Positions 18,751 to 27,309 are shown, counted from the stretch's first letter. The stretch: DNA of 64,000 nt from Clostridium sp. DL-VIII (GCF_000230835.1 NZ_CM001240.1:2240501-2304500), one strand, 5' to 3'. Notes: generated from the letters alone by a model not told the origin. Program-made: numbers and translations.

Positions 18751-19392
18751 TTAATTTTCTCCTTTCGATAAATACATAGCATTTGGCGACTTTAAGCTAT
18801 TTTTAGAAGATCCAAGTATTCTTTCACTTATATCTTCTGCTGCTTTAGATTTTATCTGTAACTCTTCCAAATTGGTGTTAAATATTCCAGGATCAAACAT
18901 GAATTTAGTAGCTACTAGCATATATTCTGCAGCTTCTTTAGGATATTGGATATCAAATAATCCCTCTTTTACTCCCTGTTCAATAACTGAAGTATAAATT
19001 GGAACAAGCTTGTGTATTGTATTAATAATGAATTGCAGATGAATTCCTGAATTTTTTTCAAGGTGTAATTGTAGAATTAAATCATCATCTGTACGATTTA
19101 TATCAAATTCAAGTCTTATAATTAAATTCATTTTATCAACTGCATTTAAATCATTTCTCTTTTGTACATCAATAAGCTGTTCAATGATTTTCTCTCTTGT
19201 ATTTTCAATTACTGATATAAAAACATCTTCTTTGTTTTTAAAATAGATATAAAAAGTTCCTTGAGCTATACCAGCTGCTTTTACAATGTCACTTACAGCT
19301 GTTTTCTCATAACCTTTTTCTTTAAATAGTTCCATTGCTGCTTTTAATATATCATTTTTTCTCTCTTCCGGATCTTTAATTACTCTAGCCAT
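18751..19392 (-). CDS. TetR-family repressor
   Basis: A 213-aa protein with a canonical N-terminal HTH (ILKAAMELFKEKGYEKT, then GIAQGTFYIYFKNKEDVF) and a variable helical ligand domain. GGGGGATG precedes the ATG. It is first in a two-gene operon with the hydrolase. A dyad at 19410-19425 just upstream is a likely operator, so it probably represses itself and the hydrolase until the hydrolase substrate, or a related compound, binds. Confidence 0.88.
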   Translation of the reverse strand: MARVIKDPEERKNDILKAAMELFKEKGYEKTAVSDIVKAAGIAQGTFYIYFKNKEDVFISVIENTREKIIEQLIDVQKRNDLNAVDKMNLIIRLEFDINRTDDDLILQLHLEKNSGIHLQFIINTIHKLVPIYTSVIEQGVKEGLFDIQYPKEAAEYMLVATKFMFDPGIFNTNLEELQIKSKAAEDISERILGSSKNSLKSPNAMYLSKGEN

Positions 19393-19409
19393 TTTTCATC
19401 CCCCTTGTT

Positions 19410-19425
19410 AATGACTGATGTCATT
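19410..19425 (-). promoter_or_regulatory. Likely TetR operator
   Basis: Dyad AATGAC-TGAT-GTCATT lies 18 bases upstream of the tetR start codon, between it and the probable promoter. Size and position fit a TetR-type palindrome. Confidence 0.55.
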
Positions 19426-19560
19426 CATTAGGATTAATATATCATTACAAACAATATAAGTCAATACAAAATTTACCTAATAAAAAATATTAAAATTAAA
19501 TAAAAAAACATATATCCCCAAAGGTATACCTTTTAAGATACCTATTTTCTCATTTAATTT

Positions 19561-19596
19561 ACGTTTATAAATATATACAAATTTATTTATAAACGT
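19561..19596 (+). promoter_or_regulatory. Inverted repeat upstream of the serine recombinase
   Basis: 13-bp perfect arms ACGTTTATAAATA / TATTTATAAACGT with a 10-base centre, about 75 bases before the recombinase start. The layout is what is expected of one subsite of a resolvase res region, or of an operator that the recombinase uses to limit its own expression. A second small palindrome (AAGGTATACCTT) lies at 19521-19532. Confidence 0.45.
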
Positions 19597-19669
19597 TTAA
19601 TAAATAATATATACTTTTTCAAACTGATTTTGTATAATAATCTTAAAATAATTTGGAGGAAAAGTAAAA

Positions 19670-20275
19670 ATGAGAATTTATGGATATTGTAGAGTTAGCA
19701 CTAAAGATCAAAATTTAGATAGACAATTAATAGAACTCGAAAAGTATGTTGATGATAGATTTATTTTTACAGAAAAACAAAGTGGTAAAGATTTTGACAG
19801 ACCTCAATACCAACTACTTAGAAAAGTTGCACAATCTGGAGATATTATATATATTAAATCATTAGATCGTTTAGGAAGGAATAAGCAGCAAATTAAGCAA
19901 GAGCTAGAATACTTTAAAACTGAAGGGGTCAGACTTAAAATATTAGATATTCCAACAACTATGATGGATATACAACAAGGTCAAGAGTGGCTATTGGATA
20001 TGATTAATAATTTATTGATTGAAGTTTTATCTACAATGGCAGAACAGGAAAAGTTAAATACAAAATTAAGACAAGCTGAAGGTATTGCAGCTGCAAAAGA
20101 AAAAGGAAAACATTTAGGAAGACCCAATATTAATTTTCCTCCAAACTGGCTAGAAATATATACAGATTGGAAAGATAAAAAGATAACTGCAGTAAAAGCC
20201 ATGAAAGAGTTGAACTTAAAGAAAAATACTTTCTATAAATTAGTTAAGCAACATGAGGATTTGATAGAACTATAA
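19670..20275 (+). CDS. Serine recombinase (Tn3-type resolvase/invertase family)
   Basis: A 201-aa small serine recombinase with nucleophile S10 (YCRVSTKDQN) and catalytic Arg residues R8, R67 and R70 (SLDRLGRN), a long E-helix region and a C-terminal HTH-like end (KAMKELNLKKNTFYKLVKQ). It should cut and rejoin DNA at short dimer sites. Ribosome site TTGGAGGA. The gene is intact, unlike the Tn3-family transposase relic at 16257-17414, so it may be the surviving resolvase of that element or an independent chromosomal copy. A dispersed repeat follows directly. Confidence 0.9.
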   Translation: MRIYGYCRVSTKDQNLDRQLIELEKYVDDRFIFTEKQSGKDFDRPQYQLLRKVAQSGDIIYIKSLDRLGRNKQQIKQELEYFKTEGVRLKILDIPTTMMDIQQGQEWLLDMINNLLIEVLSTMAEQEKLNTKLRQAEGIAAAKEKGKHLGRPNINFPPNWLEIYTDWKDKKITAVKAMKELNLKKNTFYKLVKQHEDLIEL

Positions 20276-20349
20276 TATGAATTGTAAAATATATACATCA
20301 TGTTACCGCTTTTTACATGTATCTCGGCGTGTACCCTATACTGCAAGAA

Positions 20350-20512
20350 GATGGCAGATAATATAAATAATATTTTGCCATATTACTGTCACAAATCTCA
20401 AGTATTATATAAATATAAAGTAGTTAAACATTATTTATCCCCTATTAAATAAATATTAACCAGTATTCAGAATGGTCTATAACACTCTAATAGATCATTC
20501 TTTTTTATTTAT
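20350..20512 (+). repeat. Dispersed repeat A, copy 1 (possible small RNA gene)
   Basis: About 160 bases matching copy 2 at 51808-51970 in the same orientation. From TGTCACAAATCTC onward the two copies differ at only about five of 128 positions. Both end with a hairpin (AGAATGGTCT / AGAYCATTCT) and a T-run. A weak promoter-like pair (TTACTG, 17 bases, TATATA) lies at the front of the conserved part. It could encode a transcript of about 90 nt or be a mobile terminator-like repeat. Confidence 0.6.
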
Positions 20513-20641
20513 AGATTTTTGCCTCATAAAGTAAAGCTGCAACCAATTGCTTTTTAAGTTCATCAAATGTATCGAATTTTCTTAGATAGTACATTTCAGA
20601 TTTTAGAATGTCCCAAAAGCCTTCCGTTGGATCATTATCTA
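20505..20641 (-). pseudogene. IS3-family transposase (orfB) C-terminal remnant
   Basis: The minus strand reads DNDPTEGFWDILKSEMYYL, then FDTFDELKKQLVAALLYEA, then a stop. This is the last segment of an IS3/IS150-type integrase, including the catalytic-Glu region (PTEGFWDILKSE). Only about 45 codons remain, directly abutting the end of the HxlR gene. No terminal repeats are recognised. Confidence 0.75.
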
Positions 20642-20995
20642 TATCTTATCAGGAGGTTGCTCTGACAATTTTTTACCCAGCTCATTTAAAGATTCGTAAG
20701 CAGGCTCTAAATATTTACAAATATCCGTCAAAGAATATTCCACATGAGGAGGAATTTTATTAAATTCCTTTCTTTTCACAAGACCATGTTCTTCCAAAGA
20801 CTGCAAGGAACGGGTCAGCATAATATTAGTTATTCCAGGTAGATTTCGCTTAAGTTCATTATATCTAATGCTTTTTGTACGGTATATAACGAACAAGATA
20901 GGCAGTCTCCACTTTCCACCAATGATTTCAAGAGCGTCAATAATGTGACATTCGTCTTTGTAATAAATTATCTTGTTTCCTTGTTGATCTGTCAT
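20639..20995 (-). CDS. HxlR-family regulator
   Basis: A 118-aa winged-helix protein (CHIIDALEIIGGKWRLPILF, then the wing region PPHVEYSLT). The single Cys near the N-terminus is the position used by redox- or electrophile-sensing members such as YodB and HypR. CGGAGG precedes the ATG. It is divergent from the quinone-oxidoreductase-like gene, the usual HxlR arrangement in which the regulator controls the neighbour. The stop codon is next to an IS3 relic. Confidence 0.88.
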   Translation of the reverse strand: MTDQQGNKIIYYKDECHIIDALEIIGGKWRLPILFVIYRTKSIRYNELKRNLPGITNIMLTRSLQSLEEHGLVKRKEFNKIPPHVEYSLTDICKYLEPAYESLNELGKKLSEQPPDKI

Positions 20996-21139
20996 TAGTA
21001 ATACCTCCGATTTTAAGGCACAAAAATGTGCGTACTTGTTATTATGTTACCTATGAAACTATAATAACACTATACATCAAAAGCAAACTATATGTAAATA
21101 ATACATTAGTCAAAAATTAAGAAAATAGGAGGAAATTTG

Positions 21140-22177
21140 ATGATTACTACAATTCAAAAAGAGAAAGATATTTCGGCAAACACTATGAAGGCAATTCGAT
21201 TCCATGAGTTCGGTGGTCCTGATGTGCTACGTTACGAGGATGTGCCGCGTCCTGAACTTAAGACAGGCGAGGTGCTCGTTCGAGTTCACGCAATCGGCAT
21301 CAATCCACCAGACTGGTACATGCGTGAAGGGATGAAGATTCTTCCTCCCGAGATAAGGCCGACTATACCATTACCTTACATTCCAGGAACAGATATATCC
21401 GGAGTTGTTGAGGCTGTAGCTGCGGATGTGAAGGACTTTTCCATAGGCGACGACGTTTTCGGCATGGTTCGTTTCCCTAAACCTGGGAGTAATGCTTATG
21501 CAGAGTATGTTGCTGCTCCTGCGTCGGACCTAGCACTCAAACCTGCTGGCATCGATCACGTGCATGCAGCGGCGGCGCCGATGTCAGGGCTCACTGCGTG
21601 GCAGTACATGATTGATCTTGGGCATAATGAACTAAACTCCCTTCAACTGGCGCCGCATCGCCCGGTTCCGCTTAGCGGCAAGACTGTGCTTATAAATGGT
21701 GCTGGAGGCGGAGTGGGACATTTCGCCGTACAGCTGGCCAAATGGAAGGGGGCTCATGTCATAGCGGTGGCATCAGGTGCGCATGAGACGTTCCTTCGCG
21801 AACTTGGTGCAGACGAATTCATCGACTACACCAAGAACCTTCCTGAGGATGTCGTGCATGACGCTGATCTCGTTATCGACACCATTGGTGGTCCAACAAC
21901 CGGTCGTTTCTTGCGCACACTCAAGCAGGGCGGCGCTTTGTTTCCGATTTTCTTTGGTTCTGCTGACGCTGAGGAGGTTGCAAAGCTTAGTGTAACAGTA
22001 TCAATGCTCCAAGTCCACTCGAACGGTTCACAGCTCGCAGAATTGGCACTCTTACTTGATTCAGGCACAGTGCGCGTTGCAATTGACAGCACGTTCCCGC
22101 TTGCTGATGCTCGCAAGGCGCACGAGCGAGCTGCCCACGGGCATATCCAAGGCAAGATCGTGCTTACAGTTGTGTAA
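21140..22177 (+). CDS. NADP-dependent MDR oxidoreductase (quinone reductase type), foreign composition
   Basis: A 345-aa medium-chain dehydrogenase/reductase without the structural zinc Cys cluster: N-terminal FGGPDVLRYEDVP, GIDISG-like GTDISGVVEAV, and nucleotide-binding VLINGAGGGVGHFAVQLAKWKGA. It should reduce quinones or enones with NADPH. The ATG at 21140 follows AGGAGG; a TTG one codon earlier is unlikely. Codon use is strikingly GC-richer than all neighbours (many GCG, CGC and GTC codons), which points to recent transfer. The divergent HxlR gene probably regulates it. Confidence 0.88.
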   Translation: MITTIQKEKDISANTMKAIRFHEFGGPDVLRYEDVPRPELKTGEVLVRVHAIGINPPDWYMREGMKILPPEIRPTIPLPYIPGTDISGVVEAVAADVKDFSIGDDVFGMVRFPKPGSNAYAEYVAAPASDLALKPAGIDHVHAAAAPMSGLTAWQYMIDLGHNELNSLQLAPHRPVPLSGKTVLINGAGGGVGHFAVQLAKWKGAHVIAVASGAHETFLRELGADEFIDYTKNLPEDVVHDADLVIDTIGGPTTGRFLRTLKQGGALFPIFFGSADAEEVAKLSVTVSMLQVHSNGSQLAELALLLDSGTVRVAIDSTFPLADARKAHERAAHGHIQGKIVLTVV

Positions 22178-22287
22178 GGCCGAAAGCGAGAATGTAGCTT
22201 TCATTAACAGATGGAAGTTTAGCGTGCAAATTTAAGGAAATCAATAGCTATGCAGACTAAACAACTTAAATAAATAAGTCATAGGAC

Positions 22288-22325
22288 GAGTCATCGCCTT
22301 AATAGAGGTGATGGCTTTTCTTTTG
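22288..22325 (+). terminator. Terminator after the oxidoreductase gene
   Basis: Stem AGTCATCGCCT / AGGTGATGGCT, paired with G-U wobbles, loop of about six bases, followed by TTTTCTTTT. It lies 110 bases past the stop codon. Confidence 0.65.
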
Positions 22326-22362
22326 GTAACTTTGTTACATGTTTATAAGTGGTTCTATTTTA

Positions 22363-22809
22363 CTATTTTATCATGTCACATTTTCCAGTAAGTTTACTAA
22401 TTGTCTTTTTTGAACCAACTAAAGCTATTCCAAGGTACTTCATATCTTCTGATGGTATATCTCGTGTAATAGATAGAAATTCTTCATAATTCTTTGTCTG
22501 CTGACCTTCAACAGGGAAGTCTATAACATCGCAGCCTTTTTCCAATGCAGCATTACGAAGTGCTTTCAAATTTTCTTGATTTGTGCACAACATAGGAATT
22601 CCTGTAGGAATTAAACCAGGATGTATTTCACCTGATGCATCAATGAGCTGTTCGCCAAGAAGTACAGGGTGACGTCTGCCTGCTGTTAGTGCTATTACAG
22701 CAATTGCATTAGCAAGAAGTCCTCCTGATAAGGAACTGTCCATTATAATAGTGCAGCGAGTAGGGATTTCTGATAATATTGTTAAGAATTCGTTATTTTC
22801 ATTATACAT
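22363..22809 (-). CDS. DUF2000-family protein
   Basis: A 148-aa protein of the DUF2000 family, which has a peptidyl-tRNA hydrolase II-like fold and no assigned reaction. Recognisable segments are the N-terminal IIMDSSLSGGLLANAIAVI, GIPMLCTN and the late GIALVGSKK. Its start overlaps closely with the end of the EamA transporter gene (one base between), so the two form an operon. Ribosome site GGAGAAAA. Role unknown; pairing with a permease suggests a shared small-molecule substrate. Confidence 0.75.
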   Translation of the reverse strand: MYNENNEFLTILSEIPTRCTIIMDSSLSGGLLANAIAVIALTAGRRHPVLLGEQLIDASGEIHPGLIPTGIPMLCTNQENLKALRNAALEKGCDVIDFPVEGQQTKNYEEFLSITRDIPSEDMKYLGIALVGSKKTISKLTGKCDMIK

Positions 22810-22810
22810 T

Positions 22811-23734
22811 TTAATTTTCTCCTTTTTGAATAGAACTTAATATAACACCTATGATAACAATAACTCCGCCTGATATTTGGAGGGCAGATACACTTTCATG
22901 TAAGATTAATATTGAAAATATTAAACCTAAAACAGGAACTAGATTCATAAGAGATACTGAAATACTAGCGGAGAGTTTTCTGAGTCCTAAATTATATAAT
23001 AGAAATGCAACAATAGAGCAACCTACACTTAGATAGATCAATGCGCTTGCTGAAGTGATGGTAGGCATTCTCCATGTTTTACCCTCGATGATGACAAATG
23101 GCAAAAGGAAGATGAAGCCTGCTAGCATCTGATAATATGTTAACGTCATTGCAGAATATTTATTTGTCAAATCTCTTGTGATAAAGTTGTAGAATGCCCA
23201 TACAATTCCGGCTCCTATTAGGATTATATTTCCTAACATAGATTTAGAATTACCATCTACATTAATTTGAGTTAGAACTGCAACACCAATGATAGCGAGT
23301 ATAATTCCAAGTACTTTTTTTATATTTGGTTTTGAATGATAAATAAAAAATTCTAGTAATGTTGTAACAGCAGGAAAAGAAGCTACTATCAAAGCAGAAT
23401 TTGAAGAAGAGGTCATACTAACCCCAATGTTTTCTATTGCAAAATAAAGTGTAATCCCCAAAAATCCACTTAATGCGATACGGATACGATCTTCCTTTTG
23501 TATTTGTTCATTATTTGATGTGATTTTCCTCATGAACCAAAAGAGAAGCACAGCAAAAAGAGTTCTAACTGCAGCGAGTTGAATAGGAGCAAAAGTTTCA
23601 TAAGCTAATTTTGTTGCGATAAAAGATGCACTCCATAATACAACAGCCCCAGTACTAGCCAAGTAATAGTAAGATAAAGTTCCATTTTGTATATTTATTT
23701 TTTGATTATCTAGTAATGATTTGGCCTTTAACAT
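22811..23734 (-). CDS. DMT-superfamily (EamA) transporter
   Basis: A 307-aa membrane protein with ten helices arranged as two EamA repeats of five (first LWSASFIATKLAYETFAPI, second IWAFYNFITRDLTNKY). Such proteins export amino acids or metabolites. GGGGGA precedes the ATG. It heads a two-gene operon with the DUF2000 protein and is divergent from a TrmB-like regulator, with a dyad between them. Confidence 0.85.
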   Translation of the reverse strand: MLKAKSLLDNQKINIQNGTLSYYYLASTGAVVLWSASFIATKLAYETFAPIQLAAVRTLFAVLLFWFMRKITSNNEQIQKEDRIRIALSGFLGITLYFAIENIGVSMTSSSNSALIVASFPAVTTLLEFFIYHSKPNIKKVLGIILAIIGVAVLTQINVDGNSKSMLGNIILIGAGIVWAFYNFITRDLTNKYSAMTLTYYQMLAGFIFLLPFVIIEGKTWRMPTITSASALIYLSVGCSIVAFLLYNLGLRKLSASISVSLMNLVPVLGLIFSILILHESVSALQISGGVIVIIGVILSSIQKGEN

Positions 23735-23832
23735 AGAAATATATATCCCCCTTTAAATTTAGTGACTACTATTGTAACTACTTGTGATTACAATATCAGT
23801 TTTAGTTGATTGTGTCAATAGATTTAGTTATA

Positions 23833-23861
23833 ATATTAGTTACTAAAGTAGCGACTAATAT
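23833..23861 (+). promoter_or_regulatory. Dyad operator between EamA and TrmB-like genes
   Basis: Perfect 8-bp arms ATATTAGT / ACTAATAT around a 13-base centre, placed 13 bases before the regulator start and about 100 bases from the divergent transporter start. A related element (TAGTGACTACT) lies at 23760-23770. It is a good candidate for autoregulation and control of the transporter. Confidence 0.5.
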
Positions 23862-23874
23862 TATTGGAGGATTT

Positions 23875-24699
23875 ATGGAAGATAACATTTTAGAAGTATT
23901 AAAAAATTTAAATTTTACAGAATATGAAGCAAAAGCATACCTTACATTATTAGAAGAATCACCATTAACAGGCTATGCAGTAGCAAAAAATTCAGGTGTG
24001 CCACGTTCAAAAATATATGAGGTTTTAGATAGTCTTGCTATGCGTGGAGATATTTTAATTAGCCATGGAAATACACAACAGTACGTTCCAATTCCAGCAA
24101 AAGAACTTATTAAAAATCGCAGGGTAAAAGCTGAAGAGAGTTTTAAACTTGCAGAAAAATCTTTAGAACAATATAATCAATCTGCAAAGAATCGTGAGAA
24201 TATCTGGAATATAACTGGTCATGACGAAATACTTGATAAAGTAAAAGAATGCATCCTCTCAGCAAAACATAGAATTCTGATTGAACTTTGGAAAGAGGAA
24301 TTCAAAGAATTGAAAGCTGAATTAAAAAAGGCAGCTGATAAAGGAGTAGTAGTAACAATCATTGCTTATGGAGAAATAATAGCTGATTTTGCAAATGTTT
24401 ACTTACATGATATGAGTACAGAAATTACCGATGAATACGGAGGACGCTGGCTTGTAGCTAGTGCTGATAATTCAGAAGTTGTAGCTGGTATTGTATCACT
24501 CGGTAAAGATAGCAGGGCAGCATGGACAATGCATCAAGGATTGGTTATGCCTATAACAGAAGTCATGATTCATGATCTGTATATTATGGAAATCATGGAG
24601 AAGCATAGAGAATTATTAGAAGAAAGTTTTGGCAAAAATCTTATTGAACTTCGTAAGAAATTTTCTATATACCAAGATTTAAAAAAACATTATGTATAA
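23875..24699 (+). CDS. TrmB-like transcriptional regulator
   Basis: A 274-aa protein with an N-terminal winged helix (LNFTEYEAKAYLTLLEESPLT family segment, then VPRSKIYEVLDSLAMRGDI) followed by a phospholipase-D-like effector domain (AKHRILIELW, then TIIAYGEI). This is the TrmB layout, in which the C-terminal domain senses sugars or other small ligands. The ATG at 23875 has TTGGAGG in front; the longer frame from 23806 would run through the operator. It probably controls the divergent EamA/DUF2000 operon. Confidence 0.82.
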   Translation: MEDNILEVLKNLNFTEYEAKAYLTLLEESPLTGYAVAKNSGVPRSKIYEVLDSLAMRGDILISHGNTQQYVPIPAKELIKNRRVKAEESFKLAEKSLEQYNQSAKNRENIWNITGHDEILDKVKECILSAKHRILIELWKEEFKELKAELKKAADKGVVVTIIAYGEIIADFANVYLHDMSTEITDEYGGRWLVASADNSEVVAGIVSLGKDSRAAWTMHQGLVMPITEVMIHDLYIMEIMEKHRELLEESFGKNLIELRKKFSIYQDLKKHYV

Positions 24700-24795
24700 T
24701 TAATCTATGAAATCATAATATTTTAATTTCAAGAGCTATATCATTGAATATAAATTTAATAAAACAATGTTTTTTGGGAAAGCAATTATATCAGT

Positions 24796-24855
24796 ATAAA
24801 ATAAATAGTGTCAAGGGGTGAGTGCTCACAATCCCCTTAACACTATTTATTTTAT
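24796..24855. terminator. Strong bidirectional terminator
   Basis: Long stem of about 14 bp (ATAAAATAAATAGTGT and complement) extended by AAGGGG / CCCCTT, with T-rich flanks on both strands. It separates the TrmB-like gene from the convergent flavoprotein gene. The 100 bases after it (24860-24965) show nothing recognisable. Confidence 0.8.
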
Positions 24856-24967
24856 ATAGAGCTTAAGTATTTGCCCCCAAAACAGCAGAGGTTTGTCCTA
24901 TAATTTTGGTAATTAATTATAGATTTTATTTGGGCGCTTTAGCCATCAACAAACTGTTTTTATATTA

Positions 24968-25615
24968 TTAGATTATAGATGTTGCAAATTTTGCTCCCAT
25001 TTTAAAAGCTTCTTCACAATCCTTTGGGAACACTTCTTTGCGTATTTTTGCTTTCTTTTCAGGATCAACGCTTGTAACTACTTTTGAATAATCTTCGAAT
25101 TGATAAGTATCAAAACTGAAAAGAGTTTCTGAAGAACCAAATATTTTAGTCAACATCATTTGGTTAAAATTAATATGATGATCCCAGCCTTGTGCTTTCA
25201 AGATTTCCTCTGTTGCATTCATGGTATAAATAAAACCTGTGTGAATCTTTTTAGGAAAAAGAGATTGAGGCTTGGCACTATATACAGAATATTGAAAGAA
25301 CAAACGCTCCATAAACGAATGTATTTCACCGGTTACAGTTCCAGCATATAAAGGAGATCCTAAAATGATAGCATCAGCCTCTTCAATTTTTTTAAATATT
25401 GGTTTTAAATCATCGTTTATAGGACATTTACCATAACTTTTACCATTTTTTGTTTTACAAGCAAAACAGCTCATACAACCTTTGTAGTTCAGATCATAAA
25501 GATTTATAAGTTTGGTACTTGCACCTTGTGAGGCAGCACCTTCAAGAGCTTTATTTAACAATGTACCTGTATTGTTATTTTTTCTTGGACTTCCATTAAA
25601 CGCTAATATATTCAT
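24968..25615 (-). CDS. Flavodoxin-fold NAD(P)H-dependent FMN reductase / iron-sulfur flavoprotein-like
   Basis: A 215-aa flavoprotein with the FMN phosphate loop FNGSPRKNNNTGTLL at the N-terminus and SPLYAGTVTGEIHSFMER as the flavin-stacking region. Between them is C-x2-C-x2-C-x10-C (GCMSCFACKTKNGKSYGKC), the compact Cys motif of iron-sulfur flavoproteins. The ATG at 25615 is set by GGAGGTTA. It is divergent from an HxlR regulator, with a 120-base gap that would hold both promoters. Confidence 0.82.
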   Translation of the reverse strand: MNILAFNGSPRKNNNTGTLLNKALEGAASQGASTKLINLYDLNYKGCMSCFACKTKNGKSYGKCPINDDLKPIFKKIEEADAIILGSPLYAGTVTGEIHSFMERLFFQYSVYSAKPQSLFPKKIHTGFIYTMNATEEILKAQGWDHHINFNQMMLTKIFGSSETLFSFDTYQFEDYSKVVTSVDPEKKAKIRKEVFPKDCEEAFKMGAKFATSII

Positions 25616-25736
25616 AAAATAACCTCCATTTTTAATATATTGTTTGACTTCATGTTCTAAATTATATATTATGTAGAATAAAAAGATAGTACGCACTTTT
25701 TAGGTAGATACTATATAAAAGGGGAGTGAAGTATGA

Positions 25737-26057
25737 ATGGCTAAGCCACATGATTGTTCAATTAAATATACACTATCAGTGATGAGTGGTAAGTGGAAAT
25801 GGATAATACTTTGGTTATTACATAGAGATAATGTGAAAAGATATGGTGAGATTAAGAAAGATTTAGATGATATTACACATAAAATGTTAAGTCAGCAGTT
25901 AAAAGAATTAGAAAGTAGTCTGTTAATAAACCGTAAAGAATATAATCAAATTCCACCAAAAGTAGAATATTCGTTAACTGAAAAGGGTAAAACATTAATA
26001 CCTATCCTAGAATTAATGGCATTTTGGGGAGATGAGCATCATCCTGAAAATAGTTAA
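25737..26057 (+). CDS. HxlR-family regulator
   Basis: A 106-aa winged-helix protein: DCSIKYTLSVMSGKWKWIIL, then the wing segment PPKVEYSLTEKG. Cys at residue 6 is the conserved sensing Cys of the family. Ribosome site GGGGAG. It is divergent from the flavoprotein gene, so the likely scheme is redox- or electrophile-dependent control of that gene. The promoter gap contains AGTACGCAC, a 9-mer also found reversed upstream of the HxlR gene at 20995. Confidence 0.88.
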   Translation: MAKPHDCSIKYTLSVMSGKWKWIILWLLHRDNVKRYGEIKKDLDDITHKMLSQQLKELESSLLINRKEYNQIPPKVEYSLTEKGKTLIPILELMAFWGDEHHPENS

Positions 26058-26250
26058 AATTATATAGAACACGATTATATTACTTATTTCGGTGAGTTAT
26101 ATAAGTCAAAGTCACGGTTATGTTATCTATATGGAACCCTATATAAAAATAAAGGTTAACATACTAATCTGGTATATAAAAATTTGGAATAAACTTCAGA
26201 TATAATCATTTATTTTGTATAAAAATTTTTTTCGGATTATAAAGATAATA

Positions 26251-26288
26251 GTTACCTTTAGGTGCCTATACCACTTTGAAGTGCTTAC
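26251..26288 (+). promoter_or_regulatory. HxlR-type operator candidate upstream of the cupin gene
   Basis: A 38-base block starting GTTACCTTTAGGTGCC that aligns without gaps (24 of 38 identical) to the block at 27310-27347 next to the HxlR gene of 26882-27220. Each has an imperfect AGTGC...GCACT-like dyad. The rest of the gap 26058-26368 shows nothing else. Confidence 0.45.
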
Positions 26289-26368
26289 TTTACATACTGT
26301 ATATATAACCGTATTATAAAAACATAGATAGATAATATCCAATTAATTACATTGAGGAGGCTTTCTCT

Positions 26369-26809
26369 ATGAAAGAACTTACTATTAAAAATTTAAATGC
26401 CATTGAAGCAATTCAAAGAAAACAAAATGATAATGAATTTTACATTAAACCAGTAGTCGCTGGTTCTGATGCTAACCAATGTACAGTATCATTTATTGAA
26501 GTGCCACCTGGAAACCAAGCATTTGGTTACCATTATCACGAAAAAAATGAAGAGGTATTCTATATAATTAGTGGGGTTGGCTCAGTTAGAACACCTGACG
26601 GGATAAAATCAGTTAAGGCGGGTGATATTATAACTTTTCCACCAGGTAAAGAAGGTGCACATGTAATTAGTAATGCTTCCGATACTGAAAATCTTGTTTA
26701 TGTTGATTTTGACACACACAACGTACCAGAAGTTGTCAGCTTACCAGATAGTAACCAAGTAATGGTTTTGGGAAATCATATAAAAGGTACATTTAACATG
26801 GAAAAATAG
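26369..26809 (+). CDS. Single-domain cupin protein
   Basis: A 146-aa cupin. Motif 1 is G-YHYHEKNEEVFYIISG with the two His and the Glu that bind metal; motif 2 is FPPGKEGAHVISN with the third His. The length suits a one-domain metal-binding enzyme or storage protein, and the reaction is not predictable. TTGAGGAGG precedes the ATG. A terminator follows at once, so it is monocistronic. It may belong to the regulon of the HxlR gene at 26882-27220 (shared upstream block). Confidence 0.82.
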   Translation: MKELTIKNLNAIEAIQRKQNDNEFYIKPVVAGSDANQCTVSFIEVPPGNQAFGYHYHEKNEEVFYIISGVGSVRTPDGIKSVKAGDIITFPPGKEGAHVISNASDTENLVYVDFDTHNVPEVVSLPDSNQVMVLGNHIKGTFNMEK

Positions 26810-26820
26810 GATTATTAGCA

Positions 26821-26858
26821 AAAATAGTACTAAGCTTTTGAAAGCAAGGTACTATTTT
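26821..26858. terminator. Terminator between cupin and HxlR genes
   Basis: AAAATAGTAC / GTACTATTTT perfect 10-bp stem with an 18-base loop containing a smaller GCTTT / AAAGC stem, followed by T-rich sequence. It serves the convergent pair. Confidence 0.7.
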
Positions 26859-26881
26859 TATTATATATTGTGCTTATTGAA

Positions 26882-27220
26882 TCATAGATTATTATTGATC
26901 TTCTGTTTATATTGATTTCCCCATGTAAGCATAGAATTAAGTACAGGTTTTAGGCTCATGCCATCTTCGGTAAGTGAATATTCAACTCTCGGCGGTACTT
27001 CAGCATATACAGTTCTTTCTACAAGCCCATCTTCTTCCATTTCTCGTAGCTGCTGTGTAAGCACCTTTTGACTTATAGAATTTATTGATTTCTTCAACTC
27101 TCCAAATCTTTTAGTTCCATTAATGAGGTCTCTTAATATTAACACTTTCCACTTCCCACCTATAAGTAATAGTGTTGTTTCAATTGAACAAGCGGGTAAT
27201 TCTCTTTTCATAAATTGCAC
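26882..27220 (-). CDS. HxlR-family regulator
   Basis: A 112-aa winged-helix protein (CSIETTLLLIGGKWKVLILRDL, a two-helix core, then VPPRVEYSLTEDG). Cys10 is the conserved N-terminal Cys. The start could be 27220 or the Met three codons in (27211); neither has a strong ribosome site. The upstream 360-base gap (27221-27580) contains an operator-like block at 27310-27347 that also occurs before the cupin gene. Confidence 0.87.
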   Translation of the reverse strand: MQFMKRELPACSIETTLLLIGGKWKVLILRDLINGTKRFGELKKSINSISQKVLTQQLREMEEDGLVERTVYAEVPPRVEYSLTEDGMSLKPVLNSMLTWGNQYKQKINNNL

Positions 27221-27309
27221 ATACTTTCTTTTTATATTTTAAGATAAAGAATAAATATTTAGTGATTTGCACTTTAGCATCCATGCATTAAAATACTAAA
27301 AAACTATTA

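Noticed and set aside
21826..22155. Long antisense frame in the oxidoreductase gene
   Set aside because: A shadow caused by GC-rich third positions; no ribosome site and no family resemblance.
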